Source of the DNA: Pithys albifrons albifrons
Taxonomy: Eukaryota; Chordata; Aves; Passeriformes; Thamnophilidae
Assembly: GCF_047495875.1 (NCBI RefSeq)
Contig: NC_092479.1
Span: 9,508,806-9,572,805 of the forward strand
Length of the DNA stretch: 64,000 nucleotides
Direction: 5' to 3'
Shown here: piece by piece, positions 1 through 10,856 of the stretch
Position numbering within the stretch: the first letter of the stretch is position 1
How the letters are laid out: each line of letters opens with the position of its first letter
The notes under the pieces: generated by a model
Told to the model about the DNA's origin: nothing
Databases searched by the model: none
What the model saw: the letters and a program-made list of their open reading frames with translations, nothing else
Made by a program: the position numbers and the translations under genes

Positions 1-2802
1 AATGGGATGTGGGGTCTGTTGGCAGCATTGCAGAGGAATTCCTCCACAGCCGTAGAGTAAAGCCAGGGCAGCAGCTGAAATACAGCTGGAGGTGGAGGTG
101 GGTTGGACTTGAGTGCCTTGGACTTGTTAGGAGGGAAGCAGTGAGTTTCCTGGTGACTGCAATTTTCCTTCTTCCATATGGAGTTACCTCCAGGTGACGT
201 GCAGGGTCCCCTCTTTCCGTCGTGCCTGCATTTGGTTGTTTCTGTGGCACTCGGAGCCATGCTCTCCCTCCCTTCCTCATCAGCACAGCAAGCCCCAGGA
301 CTGGGATATGCAGAGCAAAATGCAACATCGCAGCTTTTCCACCACACAAATGAGCTGACGATAAATCCGTGCAGGATGATTTGTTAGCTGGAGCCGGGGG
401 ATGATCCTGAGCAGGGAAAGCTCTCACGCGTCAAACTTTGGCAGCACCGCAGCTCTAAATATCATCTCAAATCCCCAACATACCGAGTATAACTTGCACT
501 TGTCAGCTCGTGTTTGTGGATTATGTGGAGAAGCTGTCAGAAGTTTTCAGGCTCAAAGGCTGAGCAGCACGTGGGGAGCTCTGGGGCCACCACGTCTCCC
601 CCTGTCTGGGATGCTGAGATGCTCAGAGGGGCAGGGAATTGGGCTGAGTCAGTACTTTGGGAAGGGATTTCAGAAAGTTTTATGTGATCACTCTCTGATT
701 TACAAAAACATCCCTACATATCAGTAACGGCCGAAATACCTTCAAAATCCTGCCTCCCCTGATGCCACCAGTGCAGCCTCCAGCAGCAGGAAATGCTCTG
801 GGTTTGTAGAACTGTATTTGGAGGTGAAAAGCCTTAAGTAGGGAATATTTGCTTTGTGGACAGGGAGGTGGAAGTGCTGGTAAGTGCAAAATGCTAAAAA
901 GCAGAGCTATTATAATACTATGTGCAAAAAGAAAAAAGAGTAAGAAGTCATCTAAGAAGCTGTGGTGAGGTCATACAAGCTTCTGTGAAGCAGAAAAAAT
1001 GAATTTGTCGTGCAAATTGCAAGTATGTAAGGAATATAATGTTTCTAGTTTTATTGGGCTTTTATGTGCCACTATTGGAGCCACTGGGGCTGATTTTTCA
1101 GGACTTCTCTGCAGGTGTGGTGACTAGGAAGAGGGAATCTCAGTTGACACTTGGAAAGGCACATAACATGAAGCCTTTTTCAATTGATGCTTCTTCCCTT
1201 CTCTGTAATGTTGGGAAGCTTTTGAATCATTTGGAAAGGCTGGCTGGGCTGGATCTGAGCTGGAGGCGCTGGGCAGCAGAACAGGCTTGGCACTGTGACT
1301 GAGATGGATAATGTGAAAATGGGATCAGCAGTTGGAGAGGAAAAAAAAGTCCTTTTTCCTTTCCATGAAAAATTGTCCATAAAGAAACTTAGCCAAAAGG
1401 AGAGGAAAACTGGCCCCTGGTTACTGGTTCTGCGTGGATAAACGTATCTGCTGATGGACACACTGGGGAAGTGATGGCTTTGTGTTAAGGAACTGCAGGG
1501 TAAAAGCAGAGCCAGGAGCACAACGAAATTTGGCTGCACTGTCCTGTAGTTCAGGGATCTGTTCTGCAGACAGAAAGCATCTCCCAAGAGCAGCTCCCTC
1601 ATTGCAGCCTGCAACCCTGCCTCCTTGCATCTCTGCCTCCCTGCACAGCCCTGTGCCTGCAGCATTCCACAATCTACATTGGGTCCTGTGAAATGTCATT
1701 AGCACATCAGTTATATGAAAAGTTGTCATTGTAGCTGGCCCCAAGCCTGGAAGTGCAATGCAGCTGGTTCAGATGGATCTGGGCTCACCAGGCTGTGCTG
1801 TGGAGGGAAGTGGAGAGGGTTTGCCAGTGGGGTTTTGCTTTGCGGGGCTCCAGCACCTTTTAGGAACCTTTATTTTGCATGGCTGCACAGGGTTTTCTTT
1901 GCGATGGTCTGGGTGAAGGGTGGGTTCGTTGTCCCCCTTTGAAGGTGCACTTCCAGCCATTTCCAGCAGCATTTGGCACAGGGATAGAGATGATAGGCCT
2001 GTGCAGCATCTTCCCTTTGCCATGCAGACAAGCCCTTGCTGCGGAGGGAGAGAGCAGGGATCTGGCCCACTCCAGTTCTGCAGGAGTAACTAGACCAATT
2101 TCTGTATCCCTGGCAGCATGTGCTTTATGCATCGTTATTCCACTTTTTCCTGGGCTAATTCCAGCTCTTTCACTTTAATCAATTAACATCCAGTTAGAAT
2201 TCCATAGTACTACATCCTATCGCCCTCTCCACCTTTGACAGCACTGGGACTCTGACTCGTGCTTCCCAGCATCAATGCAGTCATTATTTCCCCAGCCCTG
2301 GCCGGAAATGTATGGATGTGGCCTGGACTTCTGATATAAAAATCCCCAAAGGGAGAAGTTGCAGACAACTTTATTACTGCTGGTCCTGCGGTGGGCAGGG
2401 ATGGTGCCCGAGCACCTGGGGGACTCAAGGAGCCTGTTGCTCAGGTAACATCCATGAGTATGTGGGCTAATGGCAAAAAAAAACATTTCTGGGAAGGTTT
2501 ATCCCGTATGCTGGAGCTTGCCTGCAGGATTATCACATGGAGAGCAAACCTGGTTTCTGTTTCCTTTTTGAATGCCAAGGTGGAAACCTTGGGCTGCCTT
2601 TCCCTGCTGCTCAGGAAGGTATGAACCAGCTTTATGTCAGGTCCACAAATGGGTTGTAGCCCGGTCCCCTCCCTCCCAAACATGCAGCTTGGAGCTGTGA
2701 GCCTCCCAGGAATGGTGTTAGGGCTGGAAAAAACCTCCTGGAGAAGCTCACAGCACCATCAAGTTGCTGCAGTGGTGGAGTGGGTAGCAGAGAAATGGAC
2801 AC

Positions 2803-2885
2803 ATGGGTGTCCCAGAAGATGAATATCCTGGTGGATGGATATCTCAGAGGATGGATGTTCTGGCAGATGGATGTTCCAGCCGTGG
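2803..2885. repeat. Short imperfect GATGGAT-type minisatellite
   Basis: Four to five imperfect copies of a roughly 17-bp unit containing GATGGATGTTC and similar words. It is too short and degenerate to suggest a function. Confidence 0.4.
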
Positions 2886-3827
2886 ACTCAGAGAAGCCCT
2901 TTCCACCATGAGGACATGGAGCTCTGTACAGAAAACCTGTTGTTCACATTTGAAGACACACCTTGAATCTTCAGAAGTCATTCATCACCTTGTTAGCTGT
3001 TGGGGTCAAGTTTGGAAAGCCCTTGACCTTGTAGTAGGGCGTTTCCAGGTAAATTTCCCACAAGGTGAAATGCCTGGCCTAACTTTTTCCTGAAATCTGA
3101 CTTTAAACTCTAATTTCCTGCCTGCTCTGTACCTCTTCACCCTCAGGAGTGAGTGCTGGCTCTGCCTGACACCACATAACATTGACATCTTCAGCATCAA
3201 GATCTTCTGATGATGACAGCCATGGCTGGGGAGCCAACACACCGATTTAATCACAAAGCCAGGAACAGCTCTGAGATCCCTCTGCAGAGCTGACTGATTT
3301 TATGGGTTAGTCATGGTGACAATACTGAATTTCATGGTTGGGAGGGAGAAACAGGAGAAATTAAGTAGATCTTAATGGGACAGGATGGGTTTATGCATTC
3401 CTGTTGCATGGGGCATCACTGAGGCTTTTGAGTGGTGCTCCCTGAGGATGCCCTTCCCTGCATCAGAAAATCAGTGTATGATTCAATAAGTCATAAACAG
3501 AGCTGTGATTCTGTTCCTGGCATGAAAATTCACATTGTGTGGGGTGAGAGAAGGACTTGGAAGTGGATGGGGAGTCATGGGAAGCTGTTCTTTGGAGTGT
3601 CAGAGGTGGGCTGCATCTACTGCCATCACCCTGATGTGTGCTTGGGCTCTGCCGCCTCAGCCTGGTAACATGAAACTGAGCAGAGGTGATGTTTATATGG
3701 TTCAAACAGTAGTTTTCCATCTGATACCACATTATCAAGGTAATGAAACTAATCATTATCCAAATGTCCTCTAAGGAAAACTCATCTTGATGGTGTGGTC
3801 TTCACCACCTCATAGAACCAGGAGCTG

Positions 3828-3880
3828 GATTTCAGTGATCTTTGTGGGTCCCTTCCAACTCAGGATATTCTATAATTGAT
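3828..3880 (+). mobile_element. CR1 LINE 3'-end fragment
   Basis: The stretch has the typical avian CR1 3' end in sense orientation: GGGTCCCTTCCAACTCAGGA followed by ATATTCTATAATTGATA, a degenerate form of the terminal 8-bp repeat. It is truncated to about 50 bp. Confidence 0.75.
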
Positions 3881-6800
3881 ACTCCCTTAATTTGATGATA
3901 CTGATTTCAAAGGTGAGGTGTGGTATTTATAGCAGCCTCTGTCCTGGGGGTAGATGCCTGATTTTAGGGTGCAGGAGCTAAATTCCCAGCTGGAAATTGT
4001 TGGATGGTGAGGCCAGACTGGGGCCATGTGGTGGTACCGCCTTCAGTGGTGGCATCACTGGGTGGTTCTAGATGTTCTGATGCCCCAGGGAAGGCCGTGC
4101 CTCTCCTGTGGAGTGGTTGGATTTTGACTCATCACATAGAGCTGGAAATAAAAGGCACTGAGGGGATGGATTTTTAGTTGTTTTGACCGGAGGAGGAGCC
4201 CAGCATAAAGCTGGTCCCATTATGTCTCCATGTCTGTCATCCTTTTTCTCAGTGGACTGGTGCTCAAGGGATGGATCATGTGGCATGAGCTGGAAGCTCA
4301 AATAAGGTAGGGTGACCTTTTGCAGGTGGGGATGGGGAAATGGTCATGACTACTGAGGGGTTCACTCTGCTGTTCCCAACCCGTTTCTGCCATCTCTTGC
4401 TGCCCAAGGCTGGGGCTGAGCTGCAGAGTCCAGGGAAGACTGGTAGGTCTCCCCTCTCCTTCTGCCACGTGCTGTAGGTGGGAGGGAAAGATAAGTAATG
4501 CAAATAAGAGAAGTACTTTCCACTCATGGTCTGGGTTTAAGATTTCTTGTTTCTTGTGTTATGAACAGGTCAGAGGTTTGGTGAGAGCCCATGGCACCGA
4601 TGAACTAGGGGAGAGTTTATTTGGATACTCATGGTGGGGTTGGGATATAGAAAGCAGGCACTGGATCATCAGGTAAAAGCAAAAGGCCATTTCACCTCCT
4701 TGGATGGCCCAGATAGCCAGTGAAAGTCGGCTTTATTCCTCCTTGGCTGACCCTGCTGTCACGTCATGGATTGCAAAGGCTGGTTTTCTCTGGCCGAGTA
4801 ATTAACTGGGCTTGTTTGCTAAGGAGGACTTAAGCTGCTGCAGCAAGTGGGGTTTGATCCAGGAGCTCCTGGCAGCCCTCACGGGTCACTTCTGCCTCAC
4901 TTGTTATTTTTCTACTGCCTTTTTCAATTAATTTCCTATTCATTTGGTTCAGAATGAAGTTCTCAAATGGTGAGAAATCTTTAAGCTTAGGAGCTAATTG
5001 GTTTTGGAGGAGGGAGAGTAATAGAGGGAAGGAAAAAAAGAGTGTTAATTTTAGCAAATCTCTCAAATATGAACTGAAACAAATTGTAAGCTGTCCTTTT
5101 GAGTTAACAAAAAAAAAATCTGCTCTTGCAATACCCAAAGTTTATAATCCTCTTGCAGTGCTGATGGATTGGCATAAGTATTGGTAAATATTAGTAAATT
5201 GATATATATTCAACCTTGGAAGATAGTTACTCTTCTCCTAATAGTACTTGTGAGCATCTTTATTTTTTTTATTGGTGAGTAATGAAGTGTTTTCTGTAAA
5301 TCTTTAAAGGCCCTGAATGCTGCCACTAATTAAAGGAATTTGTATGCTATAGAGGACTCACTATTTAATTAAAATTCATTAGAAGTCTATTGTCACCTCC
5401 AGCATTGGAGAGTGGCAAATGTGACTTAAACTTTTATAAGAGCCTCTCATTATCCTTGAGGAAATTAAATACATGTATATATGTGTCTGTGGGGTCTGGA
5501 TCTCACCTCAGTATGGCTCGGTCAACTTAGCATTAATTTTTCTTCTTCAGGAAGTTTTTAGTTTCGGTGCAGGAACTGGGCAGCAAAAGGTTGCAGTTGA
5601 GTACACACAGGCGGCAGGAAAGGGCTTTTTCACTTAAGTGTGGTTGTGATTGTTTTTAGAAGATTTCTGTAGTGATTTCCTAAGCTGGGAAAAATATTAG
5701 GGGAAGTCCTGGTGTCAGAAGAGGTTGAGTTGTCCCAGGAGAAGCTGTGCTCGCAGAAGCGAGTGAAGAAGCCTCCCAGGAGCTGCCTGTTACGGGACAG
5801 CGTGAATTTTTGCGGCATTTCCTACCTGGTTTGCTGTTTTTCTGTTTTGATTTACCTTCAATGCTTAATGGTGGAATAGTAGGTCTGAAGAGTTTAATCT
5901 CTTGGGTTTTAACCAATAAAAATCTGTTGTGCCAAATATCTCCCTCTTCTTCCACTATTTAGTCTGATTTTTTTCACCGTCTTTTTATCCTCTGACCTGC
6001 AAGCTCTCTCCCTTCCTCATGGCTTCATCCTGAGCACTTTATCCTCAGCACACACTTACAGTAAAAAAGTAGATAAAACCCGTGCACAGAAAGAAGTTCC
6101 TACCTGAGTAAATCTCTCCTCAAGCCAGTGGTTGTGACAAGCTGGGGTGAGATTCAGGAGGTGCACAGAGCTGGGTGAGTGGGTGGGGCTGCTTTTATTT
6201 TGAGGGCTATGCCAGTACGTTTCAGGGCTGGGTGATCGCTGTTATCAGGTCATTCTGCCTGAGGATGCCCGAGGCCTGCAGTGCAGGTCTGATAACGATG
6301 CTTTCCCTGCTTGCACACAGGTGGAGATGACTTACTGAGGGTTCCCAGCCAGAGGAGGGTGGGAGCAGAACACCCCTGTGCTGGGAGAAGGCAGAGGCAC
6401 AAAGTCAAGGGTGCCAAAGGAGCGTGAAGCAAATTAATGCCCTTTGAAGCACGACATGGTCACAGTTTCCTTGTATTTCTGGTACATTGTTTTTGTCCCA
6501 CATGTGCCTCACCAGGAGAGGCACGTTATGGTGTAGTTTAAGCCTGCAGATGAAGTAAGTGACTCATTACAGGGGCTAGAAAACACGGTGTGGACTGAAA
6601 TACCATGGATTTCTGTAATCTTAATGGAAAAAGATCACATATGTGCATGGAGACGGGTCCTACTCATGATGCTGCATCATCTTCTAGTGGCTTTTGTAGT
6701 ACAGGCAGCTCCTGGGGCTTTGGAGTTGTTTTTTCTGGGGGGCTCGAGGGGGTTTAGGATATTTTTTTAATATAGAGGAACAACTTGCAAGACTCATCTG

Positions 6801-7628
6801 ATTCCAGTGAGTGCAGGGAGCATTGGAGGGGTTTCATACCATCCCGCTCCCTTGGGAACAGCACTTCCTCAGGGTGGAAAAGCATGAATGTATAATGAAA
6901 AGCAGTATTTGTATTCTGATTCCTAAGCTGGCTATTACTTTGTTGGGAGGGGGTCTATCTATGCCACAGGGCATTTTTGCAGTGCTGCCAGGGACCAAGT
7001 TCAAGGCTGGGTAAAGCGTTAATGTACAGAAAGGACTGAAATTCCTTGTCCTACATCAGGTTTCTGTTATTCTCCCTGGATTACCATCACTGTCCCGGTG
7101 TCCATGGTCAGCTAGCATCCCTCATTGGTCACTGAGAGAGGGAAAACAGGAAGGTTTTGGGCTGCTGAAACCCCACATCACATCCCATGGTGCTCCTTCT
7201 CTTTCCCTTCATCCCAGCCCAGAGGGTGATTGAGCTGGAAGGGGATGCTTGGGGAGCTGTGCCCTGGGCTCGTGGGACCACTGCTGGAATCCGTCTTGCT
7301 GCTAAAAATAAGCAGGCTGTGGTTTATTTATCCTGGAAAGGGAGCAGCAGGTTTTCCTGTGCCGCGCCCTGAGGCTGAGGCAGCAGTTTTGCTCCCGTAT
7401 CTCCTGGGCCAGAGGGCTGAGCTGCCTCTTGGAGAGTGGGTGATGATGAGGAGCCATGGTGGCGATGTGATGGCCATTTCAGGCGTGCAGCGGTTGGGGC
7501 GATTGAATCGTCTTCTCCCAGCCTAGCCCCTGGGATCATAATTTCTGTACTTTTTCCTTGAAATATAAAAGATAGAGAAGCAAGGGACTGCTCTGCCTTC
7601 TGTGTTCGATCCATCCTCTCTCCCACAG

Positions 7629-7765
7629 CCATGAAAGCTGACCGCAAGCGCTTGAAGGGAGAGAAAACAGACCTGGTAAGCCAGATGCAGCAGCTGTACG
7701 CCACGCTGGAGAGCCGTGAGGAGCAGCTCCGTGACTTCATCCGTAACTACGAGCAGCACAGGAAA
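7629..7765 (+). CDS. KAZN: KAZN coding exon (coiled coil, [12 protein letters not shown]...)
   Basis: Acceptor CCCACAG lies before 7,629 and donor AAA|GTGAGT follows 7,765. The first two bases (CC) complete a split codon, and 45 codons follow, ending YEQHRK in phase 0. The exon is rich in charged heptads. The ATG at 7,631 is an internal methionine of kazrin, not a start. Confidence 0.95.
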
Positions 7766-10700
7766 GTGAGTGTGGGAGCCCAACACTGCAGTCTTGTGGC
7801 ATGGGAGGCTGGCAGCAGGTTGAGTGTGAAACCTGGTTTGTAATCATACAAAATCCCAGTAAAGCCTCGGCTGGACTCTTGCTGGGGTTGGGATGAACCA
7901 CAGCAGGTTAACCCTGTGAGTGGCTCAGTTCATTAGAGCACGGTGGTAATAATGCCAACGTTGGGGGTTTCATCTGCACATGAGCTTAAGAGTTAGACTC
8001 GGTGATCCTTGTGGGTCCCTTCCAACTCAGAATATTCTGTGATTCTGTGAAATAATAGAGGGAATCTAGACAGACATGGGAAATTCCATGTAATTTTAAC
8101 CAGGTGCACAGAGAGCATTGCTTTTTGGGGAACAGGCTGCATCCTGGTGCTCCACAAAAAGGAATGCCATCCCTGCCAGCACGGTGCTCATGACATCCAG
8201 AGGCACCACTCATGGCTGGGTGGTCCCTGAGAAGGTCATTGCAGAGGGGTTTTTAGTAGCACATGGATTTTCCCTTCCTGATGGTCACCCCATATCCTGG
8301 CAGGAGAGTGAGGATGCAGTGAAAGCCCTGGCAAAAGAGAAGGACCTCCTGGAGCGGGAGAAGTGGGAGCTGCGGCGACAAGCCAAGGAGGCAACAGAGC
8401 ATGCCAGTGCCCTCCGCTCCCAGCTCGACCTGAAAGACAACCGCATGAAGGAGCTGGAGGCTGAGCTGGCCATGGTGAGCTGGACAACTGATACAAATCT
8501 CAGTGGCTGCTGCAGTTGTTGCAGTATTGCAATACTTGGGGGGGGTGGGGAGGGAAATTCCATTGCTAAAAAGAAGTTTGGCCTCACCTTGAGTCCTGTG
8601 GGCAGCTTTGGGCACCACAATATCAAAAAGACATTAAGCTATTAGAGAGTGTCCAAAGGAGGGCCGTGAGGATGGGGAAGTGTTTGGAGGGAAGCCTCAT
8701 GAGGGACAGCTGGGGTCACTTCATTTGTTCAGCCTGGAGAAGCACAGACTGAGGGGAGACCTCATTGTGGTCTCCAACATCCTCCTGAGGGGCAGTGGAG
8801 TGTGGCAGGTACTGATCTCTTCAGCCTTGTGACCATTGACAGGACTTGAGGAAACAGCATGAAGCTGAGTCAGGGAGGTTTAGACTGGGTGTCAGAAAAA
8901 GGTTTTTCATTCAGAGGGTGGCTGAGCACTGGAACAGGCTCCTCAGGGAAGTAAGTGATCACAACAGTAGGACTGTCTTGAGTCAAGAAGTGTTTGGACA
9001 ACACTCTCCAGCACATGATGGGATTGTTGGCGTGTCCTGCACAAGGCCAGAAGTTGGATTCTGATGGATCCCTTCCAACTCAGCATATTCTATGATTCTG
9101 TGATCCTTAGCACAGGGAGCAGCACAATTTGGGTATTATTTGCCCGCAGGAGGGTGAATTTAGTGCAACGTATTGCTGCTTGTTCTGCTGCTTCAGGAGA
9201 TGTTCCTATGGTTTTCCTGCTCCATCACCATCACCTTGGTGTCCTCCCCCAGGCCAAACAATCCCTGGCCACGCTCACCAAGGACGTCCCGAAGCGCCAT
9301 TCCTTGGCCATGCCAGGCGAGACGGTGCTGAATGGGAACCAGGAATGGGTGATGCAGGCTGACCTCCCACTGACGGCCGCCATCCGGCAGAGCCAACAGA
9401 CCCTCTACCACTCGCACCCCCAGCACTCAGCGGATCGGCAAGGTGGGCACCCCCTCAGTCAGGGCACAGGCCAGTTCTTATTGCCAAATCCCATTATGGG
9501 GAGATAAAATGGGTAATCCCCCCCCGCCCCCCGCCAGTAGTTTTTTAGAGGCTTTGCCAGGCTTGTGGGTGTGATTTTAACTCTCTGTGCCCCCCCTGCC
9601 TTCCAGCAGTCCGAGTGAGTCCCTGCCATTCCCGGCAGCCGTCCGTCATCTCCGACGCCTCCGCGGCCGAGGGCGACCGGTCGTCCACACCAAGTGACAT
9701 CAACTCCCCCCGGCATCGAACACACTCGCTCTGCAACGTAAGGCTCTGTGTGGTGGGGGGCTTGTTGCCCCAGAGGTGGACTGTGGGGATTCTGGGTGTC
9801 CTCTGCTCCCAAAACAGCTTTGAGTTTGGGCTGTGTGTCAGCTTTGCTGACCTGGAAAACAGCTTTCTGGGGTTTTATCTAAGCCCCACCACAATTCAGC
9901 TGCCCAAACAAGCCACTTTTTGGCATGGAGGAAGTAGGTCTTGGGCTGGGCTGGGGCTGATCCAATGAATTTGTCTCTTTCTGCCACAGGGGGACAGTCC
10001 TGGACCGGTACAGAAGAACTTGCACAACCCAATTGTACAGGTAGGGCACAAATCCTCTCAAATCCTGCTCATGAGAACCTCTCCTGTGCTAGAAAGTACT
10101 TGTGGAGGGCTCAGAGGCACCAGTTTTGGATCTTTAAAAAAAGGAATTGAAGTCATCCTGAATTGTGAGTCTTTGATATCTGAGATTCCCATAATTTGCC
10201 CCAAAATCCACGTAATCCCTTAGGCATTTGCTGTGCTCAGGGCCCTTTAGGGTCTTGATTTTTGTAAGGCACAGCCAAAGCAGATTATTCTTCTGTTTTT
10301 GACCCTAAACCACTAGGGTATTTTTTCAAGCCGTGAACAGACCCTTACTCTGACCTGTTCCTGAAGCTGAATCAGTTGTATTAACAAGGCAAAATACCAG
10401 AAAGGGGGGCGGGGTCCAAGTTTGCTTCAAATTCCACCACATAAATTTCAGGAATATTATTTTGTTTTGGTCCAGGACCTTAACATTGCTTTGGACCTGG
10501 ATGCAAATATTTTTGGGGATTTGAATACAAATACTTTTCAGGACCTGGCCTCAAATATTTTTTGCAACCTGGACCCAAATATTATTGTTTGGCACTGGGA
10601 CAATGTGGTCCATCATTGCTCATGTTAGTGGGTGGAGAGGAGTGAAGAAACAGCTGGATATCCAAACCTGTGTCATCTCCTCCCACAGTCTCTAGAGGAC

Positions 10701-10856
10701 CTGGAAGACCAAAAACGGAAAAAGAAGAAAGAGAAGATGGGCTTTGGCTCCATCTCCAGGGTGTTTGCTCGGGGAAAGCAGCGCAAGTCCCTTGACCCAG
10801 GTCTCTTCGACGGGACAGCCCCTGACTACTACATAGAGGAGGACGCAGACTGGTGA
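7629..10856 (+). CDS. KAZN: Kazrin, C-terminal six coding exons of the short (non-SAM) isoform
   Basis: Spliced exons 7629-7765, 8304-8474, 9253-9442, 9607-9737, 9990-10040 and 10689-10856 encode about 282 residues recognisable as kazrin. Every junction has an AG acceptor and GT donor, and the reading frame is continuous. Kazrin is known as a cytoplasmic, junctional and nuclear adaptor that binds periplakin and contributes to desmosome, cytoskeleton and endosome organisation. The first two exons are heptad-rich coiled coil ([20 protein letters not shown], then the [14 protein letters not shown] stretch). The middle exons are Ser/Pro-rich ([20 protein letters not shown]). The last exon has a basic KRKKKKEK cluster that could be a nuclear localisation signal. 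The protein ends in [14 protein letters not shown], the C-terminus known for the short isoforms, and lacks the SAM domains of long kazrin. The N-terminal exons lie outside the window. Confidence 0.95.
7995..8050 (+). mobile_element. CR1 LINE 3'-end fragment in KAZN intron
   Basis: Sense CR1 tail: a GGTCCCTTCCAACTCAGAAT word followed by two exact copies of the terminal ATTCTGTG repeat. Length is about 55 bp. Confidence 0.85.
8304..8474 (+). CDS. KAZN: KAZN coding exon (coiled coil, [13 protein letters not shown]...)
   Basis: The acceptor is CCTGGCAG|GAG and the donor ATG|GTGAGC. It encodes 57 codons in phase 0, starting [20 protein letters not shown] and ending [10 protein letters not shown], and continues the kazrin coiled coil. 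Confidence 0.95.
8585..9104 (+). mobile_element. CR1 LINE 3' fragment, about 520 bp, in KAZN intron
   Basis: This long sense CR1 3' portion contains degraded landmarks of the family: the GAGAGTGTCCAAAGGAGGGC segment, a TGTTCAGCCTGGAGAAGCA segment, and the end TCCCTTCCAACTCAGCATAT followed by ATTCTATGATTCTGTGAT. Frameshifts and stops show it is inactive. Confidence 0.9.
9253..9442 (+). CDS. KAZN: KAZN coding exon ([17 protein letters not shown]...)
   Basis: The acceptor is CCCCCAG|GCC and the donor CAAG|GTGGGC. There are 63 codons plus one base (phase 1). Residues include [19 protein letters not shown] and [20 protein letters not shown], which are diagnostic of kazrin. Confidence 0.95.
9607..9737 (+). 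CDS. KAZN: KAZN coding exon (Ser/Pro-rich)
   Basis: The acceptor is CTTCCAG|CAG and the donor AAC|GTAAGG. The 131 bases plus the carried G give 44 codons, [19 protein letters not shown] through RHRTHSLCN. The region is low in order and serine-rich, with likely phosphosites (inference). Confidence 0.94.
9990..10040 (+). CDS. KAZN: KAZN 51-bp micro-sized coding exon
   Basis: The acceptor is GCCACAG|GGG and the donor CAG|GTAGGG. It encodes exactly 17 codons, [17 protein letters not shown], matching kazrin between the Ser-rich exon and the final basic exon. Confidence 0.93.
10494..10589. repeat. 24-bp minisatellite in the last KAZN intron
   Basis: Four head-to-tail imperfect copies of a 24-bp unit (consensus beginning GACCTGGANNCAAATATTTT) start at 10,494, 10,518, 10,542 and 10,566. 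A partial copy lies just upstream. The rest of the intron (10,041-10,688) shows nothing recognisable. Confidence 0.75.
10689..10856 (+). CDS. KAZN: KAZN terminal coding exon, short isoform
   Basis: The acceptor is CCCACAG|TCT. It encodes 55 codons and a TGA stop at 10,854-10,856. It begins [16 protein letters not shown] and ends [20 protein letters not shown]. Long kazrin isoforms are known to leave this exon after GLFD. Here the codon after GAC is GGG, so the GT needed for that donor at 10,813 is not present. Confidence 0.95.
   Translation, partial: SLEDLEDQKRKKKKEKMGFGSISRVFARGKQRKSLDPGLFDGTAPDYYIEEDADW

Larger units (their letters stand above)
1..7628 (+). other. KAZN: KAZN intron sequence upstream of the first visible exon
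   Basis: No coding exon was recognised here. The kazrin coding sequence enters at 7,629 in mid-protein, with its first two bases completing a codon from an upstream exon, so this stretch is most simply an intron of the same gene. It contains one CR1 tail (about 3,828-3,880), a short imperfect repeat of GATGGATGTTCC-like units near 2,810-2,880, and an AT-rich block at about 4,900-5,480. Open frames here are short and resemble no known protein. Confidence 0.75.

Noticed and set aside
630..690. GLSQY-like residues resembling the kazrin SAM region
   Set aside because: Only a few residues match, the stretch lies upstream of the coiled-coil exons, and it lacks flanking splice sites and the rest of the domain.
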